Source: Diplonema papillatum
Taxonomy: Eukaryota > Euglenozoa > Diplonemea > Diplonemida > Diplonemidae
Assembly: GCA_030068145.1 (NCBI GenBank)
Contig: JAPJBO010000174.1
Coordinates: 186,001 to 250,000, forward strand
Reading direction: 5' to 3'
DNA: 64,000 nucleotides
This document shows, piece after piece, positions 11,669 through 24,429 of the stretch. A program made the position numbers and the translations under genes. The stretch's first letter is position 1; the number at the start of each line of letters is the position of its first letter. The notes below the pieces were generated by a model. The model searched no databases. It was given only the letters and a program-made list of their open reading frames with translations, and was not told where the DNA came from.

Positions 11669-13413
11669 CAGTGTGAGACTTAGCTAGCTATTTGGCCAGC
11701 TAGCTATTTTTAGCTATTTATAGCTAAAAATAGCTAAAATAGCTGCCCAGACGACTGAAAATATGTTCACGTATTTTTCGTCAGAAAACCTCAGGTAGGT
11801 ACCCAAAAATGCAAAGAAATTGCGACGAAACCAGAGTTTCTGCCTCGTTCTTGTTTTCAGAGTCGCCCAACCCCCCCCTGGTACCCCCCCCCGCCCTCTC
11901 TGGGCCGTGTCACGGCGTGTGCAGGGTATCGAATTCCTGGCTGGTGACATTTTCCCGCTGGTCCATGTGGCAAACCTTTTTCGACGAGTTTTTGCTCGTT
12001 TTCAGCTCCGATGAAGAAATCCGTGAAAAATAGACCCGGAGACGAAAAACTATGTGCGTGGTTCGGGGCCCTTTACAAGTTGCAGGGCGCCGGGCGTGGA
12101 AGCCGCCAGGTGTGGATTGAGAAGGATCGGAATCGATCCCCTGGGTGGTGGCATTTCCCCGCCGGACCACGCGGCAGGCCTTTTTCGACGAATTTTAGCT
12201 CGCGATCAGCTGCAATGAAGAGATCCGTGAAAAATAGACCCGAAAACGAAAAAGTATGCGCGTGGTTCGTGGGTCCGTGCATGATGCAGGGCACCGGGTG
12301 TGGAAACCACCGGTGTGCATTGGGAAGAACGGGATTCGCTGGTTGGCGACATTTTCCCGCTGGTCCACATAGCAGACCTTTTCCGACGATTTTTTGCTTG
12401 CGAACAGCTCCGATGAAGAGATCCGTGAAAAATAGACCCGGAGACAGAAAACTATGTCGTGGTCAGTAGTTTTTACAATTTGCAGGGCACCGGGCGTAGA
12501 AACCACCAGCCTGACCAGGTGTGCATTGAACACGGACGGTATCGATCCCCTGGCTGGTGGCATTCTGTTGCTGGTCCGCGTAGCAGACCTTTGTCGACAA
12601 AGTTTTGCTCGCGATCAGCTTCGATGAAGAGATCCGTGAAAAATAGACCCGGGAATCAAACACTACGTGCGTGGTCCGTGGGTTCTTATAGGATGCAGAG
12701 CACCGGGCTTGGAAACCACCCGGTGTGCATTGAGCAGGACGGGTATCGATCCCCTGGTGGTGGCATTATGTTGCTGGTTCACGCAGCAGACCTTTTTCGA
12801 CGACTTTTTGCTCGCGATCAGCTCTGATGAAGAGATCCGTGAAAAATAGACCAGGGACCATCCAGTATGTGCGTGGTTCGGGGGTCCTTACAAGATGCAG
12901 GCACCGGGCGTGGGAACCGCACCAGGTTTGCAGTGGGAAGGACAGGAATCGATCCCTGGCTGGTGACATTTCTTGGCTGGTCCACCGTGACTCCACGTGG
13001 CAGACTTTTTTCGAATTCCTGCTCGCGATCAGCTCCGATGCGAGAAATGGACCCGGAAATGAAAAGGATTGTTTGTGGTGCGTCGGGTTTTCCCCCAGGC
13101 CCTACGATACAAGTCTACCGGCATTGTTAGCACAGAGAGAGCAGCAAGCCAGACCCAGGTCCAGTCCTACTGTGCAGTAGTCTACAGGGGGGAAGCCCGA
13201 TGAAGGGGGGGGGGGGGTAGCACGGTGTGAACCTCATGCTGATCATCTGCCTGAAAAATCCCGGAGAACTGTGGAAAACGGCACAAAATCCGAGAAAATA
13301 GTCGGAATAGTGACATTTCCGTTGAAAATGCTCAGTCAGCTATTTTAGCTATTTTAGCTATTTTCAGCTATAGCTAGCTAGCTATCAGCTAGCTATAGCT
13401 AAGTCTCACACTG
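11669..13413. mobile_element. U: hAT-like non-autonomous TIR element carrying a satellite
   Basis: The ends are CAGTGTGAGACTTAGCTA and its complement. They are flanked by CTGTGACC at 11662-11669 and 13414-13421 (8 bp if the shared C is counted in the duplication, 7 bp otherwise). CAGTG-type termini with a duplication of about 8 bp are the hallmark of hAT transposons. Subterminal regions (11680-11750 and 13335-13400) are dense in TAGCTA iterations. The interior is a tandem array of a unit of about 207 bp, and no transposase is visible. Element V at 43646 has related ends and the same satellite. Confidence 0.8.
11925..13090 (+). repeat. satellite of about 207 bp inside U
   Basis: Five to six head-to-tail copies. 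Each contains a TTTCCCGCTGGTCCACGTGG-like block, GATGAAGAGATCCGTGAAAA, then ATAGACCCGG, and a GCAGGGCACCGGGCGTGGAA-like block. Copies differ by point changes and small indels, so the array is not very young. At least two further copies lie inside V (43860-44260). Confidence 0.85.
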
Positions 13414-13421
13414 CTGTGACC

Positions 13422-13980
13422 CGCTTTGAGAACTTTGGAGTCCGGCATGTGTGCCGTTTACGGGATACATGTCAGCTTCCTGCCCACGGGGACCAAGATA
13501 GGCTCTCTCACCTCAAACATAGGACCAGCCATCATTGCATCAGTAGTAGAGCTCGTAAACAGAAAGAACCAAAAAGAAATCGTTCAACAGAACTTCAACT
13601 GTGTGGTTAAAAATGGTAAAACGAAAGTACCTGAGAGGTCAGTCTAAAATACGGAGCCCCTCAGTAAAAAGAACGAGCTGCTCCAGTGCCAGTGCGTTCT
13701 AGCGAGTCGCAGCCCCAAACAGGGCAGGCGGTCAGATTTTCTAGTGCTGGGCTTGACTGAACCAGCTGGCCCGAGGAGACCTCCCCACCACCACCCCTGA
13801 TCCTACCCTACCCTATAGTCTGACTGCCCCCTCAAAGGTGATCTCGTGTCAAGTCTGTGAAAAACACACTTCTTTCAGTACTCACAATCTTGCGGGTTGC
13901 TGTTTAATGTATTGTGCAGGCTAATAATTTGCTAGGCAGCGTGTTGCAAGTGGAAAACGATCAACCGGCACAAACGAACT

Positions 13981-14018
<38 letters not shown>

Positions 14019-14536
14019 GAGGCCGAATCGGAATTTATGTCCCACAATTTTCCACGGGATCTTGACCATTTCACCTTGGAGTCTCCGCCCGCCCAGCCCC
14101 CATAGTAAATGCACTGTGGACTAAAGCGTAGGCTATAAGGTCAGGGGGTGGCGAGTCCGATTGATTGAACCCTGCAGGTTAGTGCGGGCACCCCCCCTTC
14201 CCCCGTACCCCCCCTGCAGCACACGGCAACCCCTGCTCTGCGGAGTTTACTTCGCAGATTGCCACCGTAAAAAGAAGACAAGTCAGAGCTGCCCGAGTCG
14301 CAGTCACAATCAGGGCGAGTGCCCTGAGTTTTTTAACTGATTGCTCAGACACGGTTGTAGGGGCCATCTCCCCGTGACGGATTCGTCTGTGCTCTAGTAG
14401 CACGGGTGGTCCTGGCTGTGACGAGCTACGAACAGCCGCCTGACAAACCAGACTCACACCGCAGTCCTGTCTGCAGACACTCAGGTTCCGCGCTGATGAT
14501 GGTCCGCCTTATGTGTCCGTGGCTTAAAGGACCGAA
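13422..14536. other. intergenic with a long T tract
   Basis: No gene is recognised. A run of 36 T lies at 13982-14017, a possible poly(A) remnant of a minus-strand retrocopy, but the flanking sequence is not a recognised LINE or SINE. The stretch 14180-14220 is C-rich. Confidence 0.4.
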
Positions 14537-17060
14537 ACACGGCGCAGACGGGACCAGTGCGGTGTTGTGCACATACCCATTCCCAGCACGTTCTTGCAAT
14601 TCTCCCGTACCCCCCCTGGGCCCCCCCCGCCTGCTGCCTTCAATTCTGCTACGCGGAGTCTTTCTTCTCCCTCCAATCGCCGATATTTTTCGTCTTGACT
14701 ACGTCCCCGTTACTATCTCGTCAGCCCAAACTGCGTGCTTGCTGAAAACTGTTCTGTCCTTCTGTCTTGCTCCTATTCTGTGGTCTACACAAGCATTGAA
14801 GCCGTTGCCGGATATGTGAGCAGTATTGTGCAACTGAATTTGAGCAGGAGATAGTTCGAACCCTTTCCAATTTTACATCAGCTGTCGTGCAACCGAATGT
14901 GTGTAGTACGTCGAAGGACCATTGCCCCCCAAACCTTCCGTTCTTTTTCGGAGTGATTCTCGAATCCGGGGGTTTTGCTCTGCAAGGCATTGCGCTTGAA
15001 ACTAGTGTGCACCAGCACTATGCAAGGATCACGGCCGTCGCGCAAACCCTTGAAATCTTTTATCAGACTAAAAGCACTGGACACGATGGCGCCGAGAAGT
15101 GGGCAGGTAGCGGACTACCCTGAATCAGCCTCCGACGATGAGTGGCACCGTGCGGAATTCGAATACGAGTGCGACAGACCGCCGCGACGGCAAAGAATGC
15201 GAGCTAAGTTTCACGCTTCACCCAGCAGTATGCAACATTTTCTCCTTCGAGCGTGGGATGAGACAGCCGGATATCGCCGAAAGGGGCAAAGACGTTGTCA
15301 AGGGAGCTGCGACCTTTGGTTATTGGGAGAACCCGCAGGGCCTTCATTGACGCTGGAACTTAGTGTCTGCCTCTGTACGTTGTTTTTGCTCCAACATCTG
15401 GGGTCCTTCATAGGACCGGCTGTGCGCACTAAGAAGCCACTTGTGAATTATTTGCTGCAGCAGGAACATCCACCCAACCACGAGCTCGCAAGGTCTATCA
15501 CCTGCCCACAGCAGCAAGCACCCGAAACAGCGTGCTTGTCGTCAACATCATATCATGTTCAATCTCATTCAGCGTTTAACGGGCTTTGCAGGCAGATCTC
15601 AGCCTGCACGTTTGCCAGTGCAGAATGTGCGACTCCGTTCAACATTCAACTAAGCCTCCCCCCAGCATTGCTCAACAAGACTCACACCGCTGTCCTGTCT
15701 GCAGACACTCAGGTTCCGCGCTGATGAGTACCGCCTGATGTGTCCGTGGCTTCAAGGACCGAAACACCGTGCAGATAGGGCCAGTCTTGGTTGAGCACCT
15801 ATCCATTCCAAGCACTCTCACTTTTTTTCTTAAACCCCCAGCATTGTGCCAGCGCGTTGGCTTATGTTCAAGGTAAATATCCCTTATATCCCGCCCCTAA
15901 CAAATATGTGCCCTTATATCCCTGCCCCCAGAGCAAACTGGAACTGGTCTTAGTTTGTACTTTCTAGCTTTCATTCGATACGTTTGCAGTAGTCCCGCAA
16001 ATACACCCAGCAGATCAAAGAAAGGGGGGAAAGGTGGAAAATGCAGATCAAACGGGAGTAGAATGTGCGCACGCTTATCCGTCTCTTGACTTACTATGCC
16101 GTGTTCTGAAAGCTGTCGAGGGCCCCTCCCTAGGTTCTCGCATGATTCGTTCGCCTTTGTAACACTATCCGTTTGTAGTAAGCTTCGCAATTGTGTTCTT
16201 GCAATATCTAACCGAATGGTGGGTGGCGGATTTCCGCGCTCGTGCGCAAGACACAATTATGCTGCTTTTGCAGTGCAAGCTGAACCCGGTTCGCGTCTTC
16301 GGTTGCGGTAAAGTGTTACAAAGTCTTCGGCTTTCAGATCCGGATACGCCTTATGCAACATGATAGTTAGAGGTCACTTGAAGGGTACCCGTGTGCAGCG
16401 TTCGAAAGAGTTTGCGTATCTGGAGTCTTATTTTTTTTGGGGGAAGGCCCTTTTGACCCTGTATTTTTTGAGGAGGTTTTTGAAACAGCCCAAAGATATT
16501 CGTCGATTCCTGATATTCGTCCAGCGTATTGGTTGTCCAGATTACTAGGTGGCAGCTCTCCTCAGTACATCACAAGAATGGCTGATTCATCAACTGTCTT
16601 TGTGCCCACAGGAAGCGCGAACTGAACGCAAGGACCTTCCAGACGTGGAACACTGTACGGAGAGAAGACCACACAACGGAGCAGGCGGCCACAAGTAGTT
16701 TCTAGCAGGACTAATCCCTCACACCGAAGTAATCATGAGTTGCCTTAACGAAACGAACCGTGTGGTGCTGAACTCAGGCTGATAGGTGGGCCTTCTAAAC
16801 GTTAGCACCGGTCAGCAAGTAAACGTTGTTGTTAGCCATTGAATTGTTGTTAGCCAACCGTCCTCCCCGGTTCTGGGTTCGGTTCCGAGTTTGGAAGGTT
16901 CGGTTTTGGGGTCGGTTTCGGGTTCGCTTTCAAAACCGACCCCAAAACCGAACCCTTCCAGAATTTGGGACCCAAATTTGGGACCCAAATTTGGGACCCA
17001 AATTTGGGACCCAAATTTTGGGTCCAAAATTTGGACCCAATATTACCGGACAAATTTGTT
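14537..17060 (+). repeat. left arm of inverted duplication
   Basis: This block recurs in reverse complement at 29738 downward to about 27000. From 14537 to about 16548 the two arms are nearly identical and almost collinear: the 249-codon open frame at 14975-15724 is reproduced residue for residue at 29300-28551. Similarity resumes at 16840-17060. The shared open frames have no recognised domain. The arm includes element T1. Confidence 0.9.
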
Positions 17061-17087
17061 TTGACCGGGATATATGGGCATTACACC
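15872..17087 (+). mobile_element. T1: TIR element with 9-bp duplication
   Basis: Left end GGTAAATATCCCTTATATCC; right end complement GGTGTAATGCCCATATATCC. The imperfect TIRs extend about 37 bp to an AACAAAT block. The flanks are TATGTTCAA at 15863-15871 and 17088-17096. A subterminal unit GCCCTTATATCCC with an AACAAAT tail recurs. The interior holds a C/G-rich block (GGGTTCGGTT words, 16870-16960) and iterated TTTGGGACCCAAA (16965-17040). No transposase is seen. The duplication length fits Mutator-like elements. Confidence 0.78.
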
Positions 17088-17096
17088 TATGTTCAA

Positions 17097-19256
17097 AGTC
17101 TAAACAGTTGGCCATTAACAACAGGAACGGACAGCTCGAGTACGCAAGCGGCAAAGCTCGCGTTGTTTCTTGTTGCGGTGCTCGTCGGGTGTTTGTTTTG
17201 GAAGGCCATCCTGATGGACACGGGTGACGTGGCTGTACCGCCATTCCGGCACGAGTCTTCAGGCGGTGACAATTTCTGCGGCTCCGTTGCTCGCGAGAAC
17301 GAACATCTCCGCAATCAAGTTGCGCAACTCGAACAGCAACTTTCAGTGAACGCTCCGAAGACGGCAGTCTTGGACAAGGCGATCACTCTTCCGCCGCTTG
17401 AATCTGAAAAAACGCCGCTGGCGCCACCCGGGGGGTCTCGGAGGGCTATGGGATTAGAAGGTATCGTCAAGGTGGCTGTCGACAACACCGTTGTGCTCTC
17501 CTTTTGCTCAATTGAATACCTCGAGCCTATGACCAATTGGATTGCCTTCATGGTTCGCAATGGTATCACCAACTACGGCATTGTGTGCCTCGATCTCGAA
17601 CTGCGCGAGTATGCTTTACCTCTTAATAATTTCTCGGCGTGCGGACTCTTGGTCGTCTGTCTTTGTGTCTGAGGCCCCCAGGTCAGTCACACCACAAGTT
17701 ACACCACAAAACGAAAATAGGTGGCTGCAAGTCCGAGGGTCCGACTGCAACTATATTCTTTCCGGCTGGAAACACGGCGTCTGGGATCCTGCAGAGCCGA
17801 AAAGCAAGTGCAGCAATCAAGTTGAAGGCGACGCAACCACCAGCGGCCCGATGACTCGGCGGAAGTGCAAAACGAGCTGCGAATTGTCCTTATCGTGCCG
17901 GGCGATCGCATTCGATGATATGTCGGGGACGTGTACCAAGTGCAAGGTCTGTTCCCTCTCTCTTGTCTCCCTCTATCCCTTTTTGTATCTCTCTCGGGAA
18001 AGGTCAGCGTGGTAGCGACCATCCATGCTCTCGCCAGGCCCTGCAGCACCGACCGTTCCACGCCGATGGGGTTTCGCCCGTTTCTCGCTGGGCGAACGGG
18101 GACCGCCGACTCCCTGGGCACGCGAGGGCTCTCTCTCTTTCTCATCATCGTTCTTGTATATGGTTGCGCAGTATGTACTACGACCTGGACTCAATCGTGA
18201 ACAACGCTACAGGCGGGCTGGGTCCAGGAACCCCACGACAAGATGGAACTCGAAGTGAAGAGAACAACCACGACACTTTGGTATGATTCTTCTAGCTACC
18301 GTGGCCTCACGGGGTCCTCAACCGGTTTGGCTGATCCTCGGGGTTCTCCTTCAAAAAATGAGGTGCACAACCCAATGGAACAATCGGACAGGTACGCGCG
18401 TTGGAAGCTGCTCGTTCGACTCCTGATGAGCAACATTCACGTCATGCTTGCGGATCTTGACGCGATCTTTTTGACCAACCCCTTCACCTTTGTGAATAAC
18501 CTGCCGGCTGTGGACATGATGGGGCAACGCGGTTCGTTCCCTCCGTGGCTTGGTGAAAAGTGGGGTGCTGCTCTGTGCATGGGATACGTATTTTGGAAGA
18601 GCACAATTCCGACGAAGCAGTTCATCTCGGTGCTGCAAGGTGTGATCGAGCAGTGCGGAGATGATCAGATCGCTGTCAACGAGGCCCTGGACCGAATCAA
18701 CGTGAAGTGGGAAGAAGGCAAAGTCTCCTTCACCGAGTCGAAAAACACGTCATATGGCTCCACGGACATTGGCCTACGAGTGGCTCTCCTCCCGCACGCT
18801 GCATTTCCTCGTCAATGTGATGCGATACCGATCGAGGACTTCAAGAGGGATGTCGTCGTCGCGCACTGCTACGAATCCATAAAGGGCGGTGAGGCAAAGA
18901 AGAAGAAGGCGAAGGCGTACGGTCTTTGGATCATCAGGGTGTGTAAACGATTTCAGCGTGTTTTTTATTCGTTCCATCTTTGCCGGCTGGCTGGACGCCG
19001 TAGCAACCAGCGTTTTCAGTTGGGAAACCTGATTCTTCCCTGCGGGCAGATGGTGCTCGAATAGGCACGGGTCGAGTGAGTAGCTACCCGAAAAATGAAG
19101 ACGTGGCGCACTTCCTGGCTTTTTCATGATTTCCACTCACTTTCGCTGGCGACCTTTTTACGTCACCAACACGTTTCTTTGCAGGACGACTGGCAGCAGG
19201 TCCCGGTCAGCAACGACTTTACGCAGTACGTGCAGTCACTCATCGTGCCTTGGTGA
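17097..19256 (+). CDS. type II membrane glycosyltransferase with PAN-like domain
   Basis: The first visible exon ends at 17608. It encodes a membrane anchor (LALFLVAVLVG, about 17157-17190), a short coiled coil (ARENEHLRNQVAQLEQQLS) and the start of the catalytic fold (VVLSFCSIEYLEPMTNWIAF). A 73-nt intron (17609-17681, GTATGC to CCCCAG) rejoins GA+G. Exon 2 (17682-17946) is a Cys-rich PAN/Apple-like module (CKTSCELSLSCRAIAFDD). The catalytic exon ends at 18938 and contains the DxD motif LADLDAIFLTNP, typical of nucleotide-diphospho-sugar transferases of the PF03407 type. The last exon (19185-19256, phase 0) ends SLIVPW. Joins between 17947 and 18360 are unresolved. No ATG precedes the anchor. 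Element T1 ends 10 bp upstream and may have displaced the start. Confidence 0.75.
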
Positions 19257-21027
19257 GACAAGAAGGCTTTGCGGTGCAAATCGTTGCCCCAGCTGCTGCC
19301 TGCAGAGACGCCTTCATCTTGACGTAAGCTACTGGCCGACAGTACAAAACAGGATTGGCTGTAACAATTGTGGCGAGTCACAGTGCGGGCTCAGGGTGAA
19401 GATGCTGCCAGTTTAGAATCTCGGGTGCCTCGGCTACCTTGCATGCTGGAGCATGAGGTGCGTTGCCTCCAGCTTTTTTTGTACCTTATGTTATCCGACA
19501 CGGATGGAGGTTTTCTGTCGAAGCCGAGGACAAGTGCCGTCGTCGTCGCCGTCGATTTCGTCGCCGTCGATTTCGTGGGATCAAGCGGAGTGTCACTCGC
19601 ACAGGTCACTCTCGCTGTTGGCCTTCCAGCGTATTCCGGCGACTTGCTGATCGTGTACTCGGAGAGGAGCTGCTCTGTCTGTGTACGGAGACAACGGTTC
19701 GGTTGCACTTGCATGGACCGGACTCCTCGTGTTCTTCCGTCTTGCACGGCACTCAAGATCCTCGTTTCTATCTGTCGTAGGTCAACGGAACCCTGGACAC
19801 GGAAAGGTTGGTGTACGTGGTGTCCCCCAGTCTGACCTATCGCATTTAGCGTTGGTCAGGCATCTGCTTGAAATGGTCGAATCGAAACTTTCATCACCTC
19901 ACCAATTATGCCAGCTTTAACGGTTCCAACGCGTTCTGAGATGGACCCTCTTTTGTGTTATCGATGCATTGTTGGTAGTAAGAATTAGTAGTCGGCAGCG
20001 TACTTCATGAAGCTTGGACATGAAGCTTACCAAAGGAGGTGAGTTCCGCTGGTGAGGCACTAGCAACCGAGTCTCGAGGTTTGGTGGATTTGAAATTCTC
20101 CAATCCAGCCCACGGGCCTCATTTGCGTATGCCTCGGCATGAAAGCTGAACCGATGACATCATGATACGAAACCCTAGATAGATCGACACGTTTTCGCTT
20201 CGTCTTGGACCCAATGGTGGGTCCTTTAAATCACCAGATTTAATTCCTGGGGACGTTTGGAACGAGTTCGCTTCGTTCCAGCTCAGCATACTCCCGAACC
20301 CAGACTGCGTCAGAGCTCATTGTTTAGTCTTGGCCAACTTTTGTAAGCCCTTGGAATATGCTTAGTTGGGTGGCTACTGGTGGCTATCTTCGTCATTTTT
20401 GAGCCTTCCACCAATCCATCAGAATAATAGTTCCTCCCTCAGCAACCCTCGGTTTTTTGTTATGCGGGGGCTTGCGATCTCTGACGTGGATACGCTGCTC
20501 AGACAAGTGTCGCGATGACCCCAAGCTTTCTCACATAATTTTGTTCGTATTAGCCGGTAATTTCTTTTTGCCAATCCAGACTTTTCCGGGTTGCACCTGG
20601 GAAACTGGGATCATGCAATCCCCTGAATATTGCCTTGTCATGTTGAGCGGAAACCATAGAGAGAGCAAAGGGTTTTAAATATGAACTGTTGAACCGCTGG
20701 CAACTCGTGACGCATGAAATAGTAAACACTGTCAACGCAAGCACACAACGCGATACTCTGCACCTGAACTCACACGCATGACGGCCACGGTCCACCTGAG
20801 TAGTCTTGCCGCAAAACGGTAAACGGCATTGAATCAAGATGTGCTTCCAATCACAATCACCAAGTCATGACTCATCTGTGTTTTCTTTTTTTTTTTTTTT
20901 GCGTTGGCGCGCCGAGTTCCCGAACGCACCCCCCAGAAGATGCGTGAATCAAGAAGAAGAACCGCACTTCCTTTTTCTTCTTTAGTGGTGACAATTATTC
21001 GGGTTGTCCTACATTGGTTTGTGAAGA
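19257..21027. other. intergenic, no gene recognised
   Basis: Only unsupported open frames (for example 19368-19835 with a short GTCGTC/GCCGTCGATTTC iteration). No family signature was found. Confidence 0.4.
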
Positions 21028-21140
21028 CGTAGGCAGCGTGTTTTGGTGGTTGATCAGAATTCCTAACCTGAAAATGAGACGAAGAAAGAACAAGGGAACG
21101 ATCAACCGACACGCACAAACAAAAACGAAGCGCCTGTCTT
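21028..21140 (+). repeat. dispersed repeat, copy 2
   Basis: Same-orientation relative of 10895-11015, sharing GGCAGCGTGTTTTGGTGGTT. Confidence 0.7.
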
Positions 21141-22868
21141 TTTCACTGCAGTAATGAAGTGACCCTTCTGGAGTCACGTAGCGAAAAGCTGGCACGGGGT
21201 AGTGTGGTACTCATTTGCATGCAAATGACTCCCCACTAACGCAACAAGAAGAGACTTCTCTTTGGGCTTTTTAGTGAATGCGGTGTGGTGCTCTCTCTCT
21301 CCCATCTTTGCTGTGCCTGGTGCATGAATCTAGCCTAGCATCCCTTCCAGGGCACGAGTAGCCTCCAAAAGCGCCACTCATTCAAAGTGAACTAAAAACA
21401 ATCCTCAGTGTGGAAGTTGTTTTGTTTCGTTGAGAAGACTTGCACAGGACGAGTCCCACACGCTTAAGAACTCCTGCTACCCCAAGCATCAACTGCTGTA
21501 CAATGCTTCCGTCAAGAGCAACCATTCATTCACATCCGCAATGCGGGAAAATTACACCGCAATGCGGGAGCGGAACTCCCGCATTTTGGTGCTAAATACA
21601 GGCTAATTCGTGTTGCTTTTGCGGAGAATCACTGCCGCACGTGTTCATTCCCGCATTCACTCCCCACAACCGGTGCCGCCGTGTGGGTGTTGCCGCACAG
21701 CTGCTTGGTACTCTGAACTGAAGTTGTGAGAGGTTTGAGGCCTCCTCAGCAGGTGGGCGGGGACTGGCTGGTGATATTTTCAAAAAGGGCCCAGATTCTA
21801 CCGTATAAAAACGACAGCCTCTAAGGACAAAACCACAAGAGTTCTGAAGACGAAGGACGAAGTACGTGTGTTAAGAAGCATGGCTTACTAGGTAATGTCT
21901 GAAGCGCAGTATAGCCGCGGTATAGCACTTGTCACTTTCCCCAGGCGGTTTCGAGCTTCCGACACGCTGCAATTGGGCTGTGGCTCCTCTCCGAAGGGTG
22001 TGGATGGATAGAGGTTGTCAGGTTCTCGATCCGGTACATGTGAGGAGGGTTAGCTTGCAGCACTGCGCTTGCAGTACTGATGCGCTCTCAGTATCCAGAG
22101 CTCTCATCAGTGCCAACCTCATACCTTTCGTATCATGGAGGGCAGGAGAAACGTCGTTTTATGCCACGCACTCAACAATGAGGAGACTCCCGCTCGAGCC
22201 ATCTCACGGAGAGTGAGGTGAGGGGAGCAGTGCATGCAGAAGCTCCACTCGCTTTGGATAGCACATGCTGCACATCTGTGGCCCCTTCTACCGCACCGGT
22301 CGATCTCTTGCCGGCACCTGCTGTTTCTGGATTTGCATGAAGTGAAGCGTCTTTTTTTTTCCGCGGCAATAGAGCAGGGCCTTATATATAAAAATTCCTC
22401 CCACGTATCTGTCCATAAGTTGCTCGGAGTTACTAAAAATCCCAGTTGCGGCACAACTGCACGTTTATGTATCTGACAGGGTGCACCTCTTTGGTTGTCC
22501 TTACTGTCCATCACAGAGACTGTCCTTCGGAAGCAAAAGAGCCATGCGAAGAAGGCGAGTGTTGGGGTACTGTAGCAGTGTGCCGGGATCATTCAAGAAC
22601 ACTTGGCAGTAATCTGCAACAGCAGGGCGGACAGCCGCGGTCTTCGCTTTCTTGGCAACACGTCATGAAACAATACACAAGCCAGATATACCAGCGCCGC
22701 AGGTGCGGAAATTTTTTCAAGCTATTGGGCCAGTCGCAGGTTCCAAAATTGAGGCTGTACGTTGCTTCAACAATGATACAAAGGTGCAGTAACCGGTGCT
22801 GTGTACTGCTAGTGTGACTGCTGTACTGTAGCATTACTACTGGGCCCCTCAGCCAGGGCATTCTGTGC
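21141..22868. other. intergenic, no gene recognised
   Basis: No gene is recognised. Around 21536-21600 the words AATGCGGGAA, AATGCGGGAG and CCCGCATT recur, a short local repeat. Confidence 0.4.
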
Positions 22869-22920
22869 TTTTTTTTTTTTTTTTGTTGCTCGGACTTGGT
22901 CCGAGCACCAGACCCATATA
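22869..22920 (-). repeat. retroelement 3' end: hairpin plus poly(A)
   Basis: On the minus strand TATATATGGGTCTGG leads into an 8-bp stem (GCTCGGAC/GTCCGAGC, 3-nt loop, 22888-22906) and then, three bases later, A16 (22869-22884). The same layout closes a LINE copy at 36259-36302. Upstream sequence shows no LINE protein, so this may be a very short or different element using the same 3' signal. Confidence 0.6.
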
Positions 22921-24429
22921 TAGGCCACTGCAATAGAGCCTTCATCATGGGGGTCCTCTTTCCGGGCTCAAGCGAGATGACAATTGCAAACGCGCGTTGC
23001 GCGACCTCAGGGAGTTCCTGGCTGTATACCCGTCAGCATGAAGCACCCAAAGTACAGGCAGAACACACTGTTGCGGACGCATGCCAGCCTTCACCTTCCA
23101 AGAACCGGCGAGCACCAACCAACCCCTTCCGTAGTCCAGCCGCTGAGGTCCCCCTACCTAGCGGGTGGCAGCTTCGTTTCTCTTTGTACTTTTCCTTGCT
23201 CTGTATGTGATTCAATGCAGCTGCTGGTTTGGCCATGGTCTGCACAGAACATCCAGCACCAGTGACAGCATTGCACACGTGCAGAGCTTAACCTCACCAC
23301 TATTGGCCTGCCTCTGCGACTCTCTAGTTTTCAGTTAGAGTTACGTAGCGCAGCTGCACCCACATGTTGGATGAGACAAGGGTCGTTGAGAACGGTGGGA
23401 GCTCCGCCGTGCCATGCGCGTGAGACAAAGAGGGAGTCCTCAAACAAGAAACGAGAGAGTCTCACCTGCACCAGAATGTGAGGTGAACATGTAAACACCG
23501 GGCGAGTCGGTAGCATGTTGAACCCCGTCACAAGGGCGATGGCCTCGCGGTAAGATGTGCATGAAACGAAACATCGGTTGACACAGCAGTATGGCGGCGG
23601 TGCAGTGCCGTGCAGTGCTGTGCCAACCGTCACAACCGGTCAGAAGCCGTACCATCTGGCTGCTCTGCACAAACGACCGCGGAAGGCGGCGAAGACCACG
23701 AAGCCAAAGTAAGGCCAGGCAGGAATGACTGACGGGTCAGAAAGCCTGCAGATGAGGAAGGAAGAAATGTCCGCTGCAGTTGTCAGACTTTGCGAAGAAA
23801 AAAAGCGAAACTATAGAGGAGATCCTCCCTCTGCAGGGAGAGCTGAGGCCCGGAAGCGGACACACCCGGACAAACACGCAGACGGAACCCGCGAAGTGGT
23901 GGGACCTTTCAGCATAATAAACCCTCCCGCGCTTCCTGACAAAGAAATGGGTGAAGTTCTGCAATGCTGACCACTTACCACTTTCACCGCATCTGCCCCC
24001 TCCTTTTGAGCCCTTCATCTTCGTTCCCAGCTGTGATATCTAGCACGTACAGGTGACACCAATGATATGCAGTACCATCTGAAGATGTACGTACTTCTGA
24101 GGTGCTACATTCCTTGCTGGACGGTGAAAGTCACGTGCGCGGTGGTAGAGGAAAAGCTTCAGCTGTTGCCAACTGTGCCCTTTCTTAGCATAGGATACAG
24201 GCGAGGAGCTCCCGTTTAGCTGGAAACCCGGGATTGGATGTAGAAGAATTACGGACGTAGAATTCATTTTTAGAGGCGGAGTGAAACGAGATGAGCGCAC
24301 GTCTCTTGTGTGGTGTTTCCACGTTCCTGATGCTCGCAGTTGCATTGATCCAGGCGAGGGGTAAGGTCTACGTACCGTGTTCCGCTTTTGAATCCTGAAC
24401 AGCCGACGCTGGCTCCGAAAATTATAGAC
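22921..24429. other. intergenic, no gene recognised
   Basis: No family-level signal. An 81-codon charged open frame at 23725-23970 (MTDGSESLQMRKEEMSAAVV) could be an exon but lacks support. Confidence 0.35.

Noticed and set aside
13982-14017. T36 as the tail of a recognised retroelement
   Set aside because: Neither the terminal hairpin nor LINE coding sequence lies next to it on the expected side.
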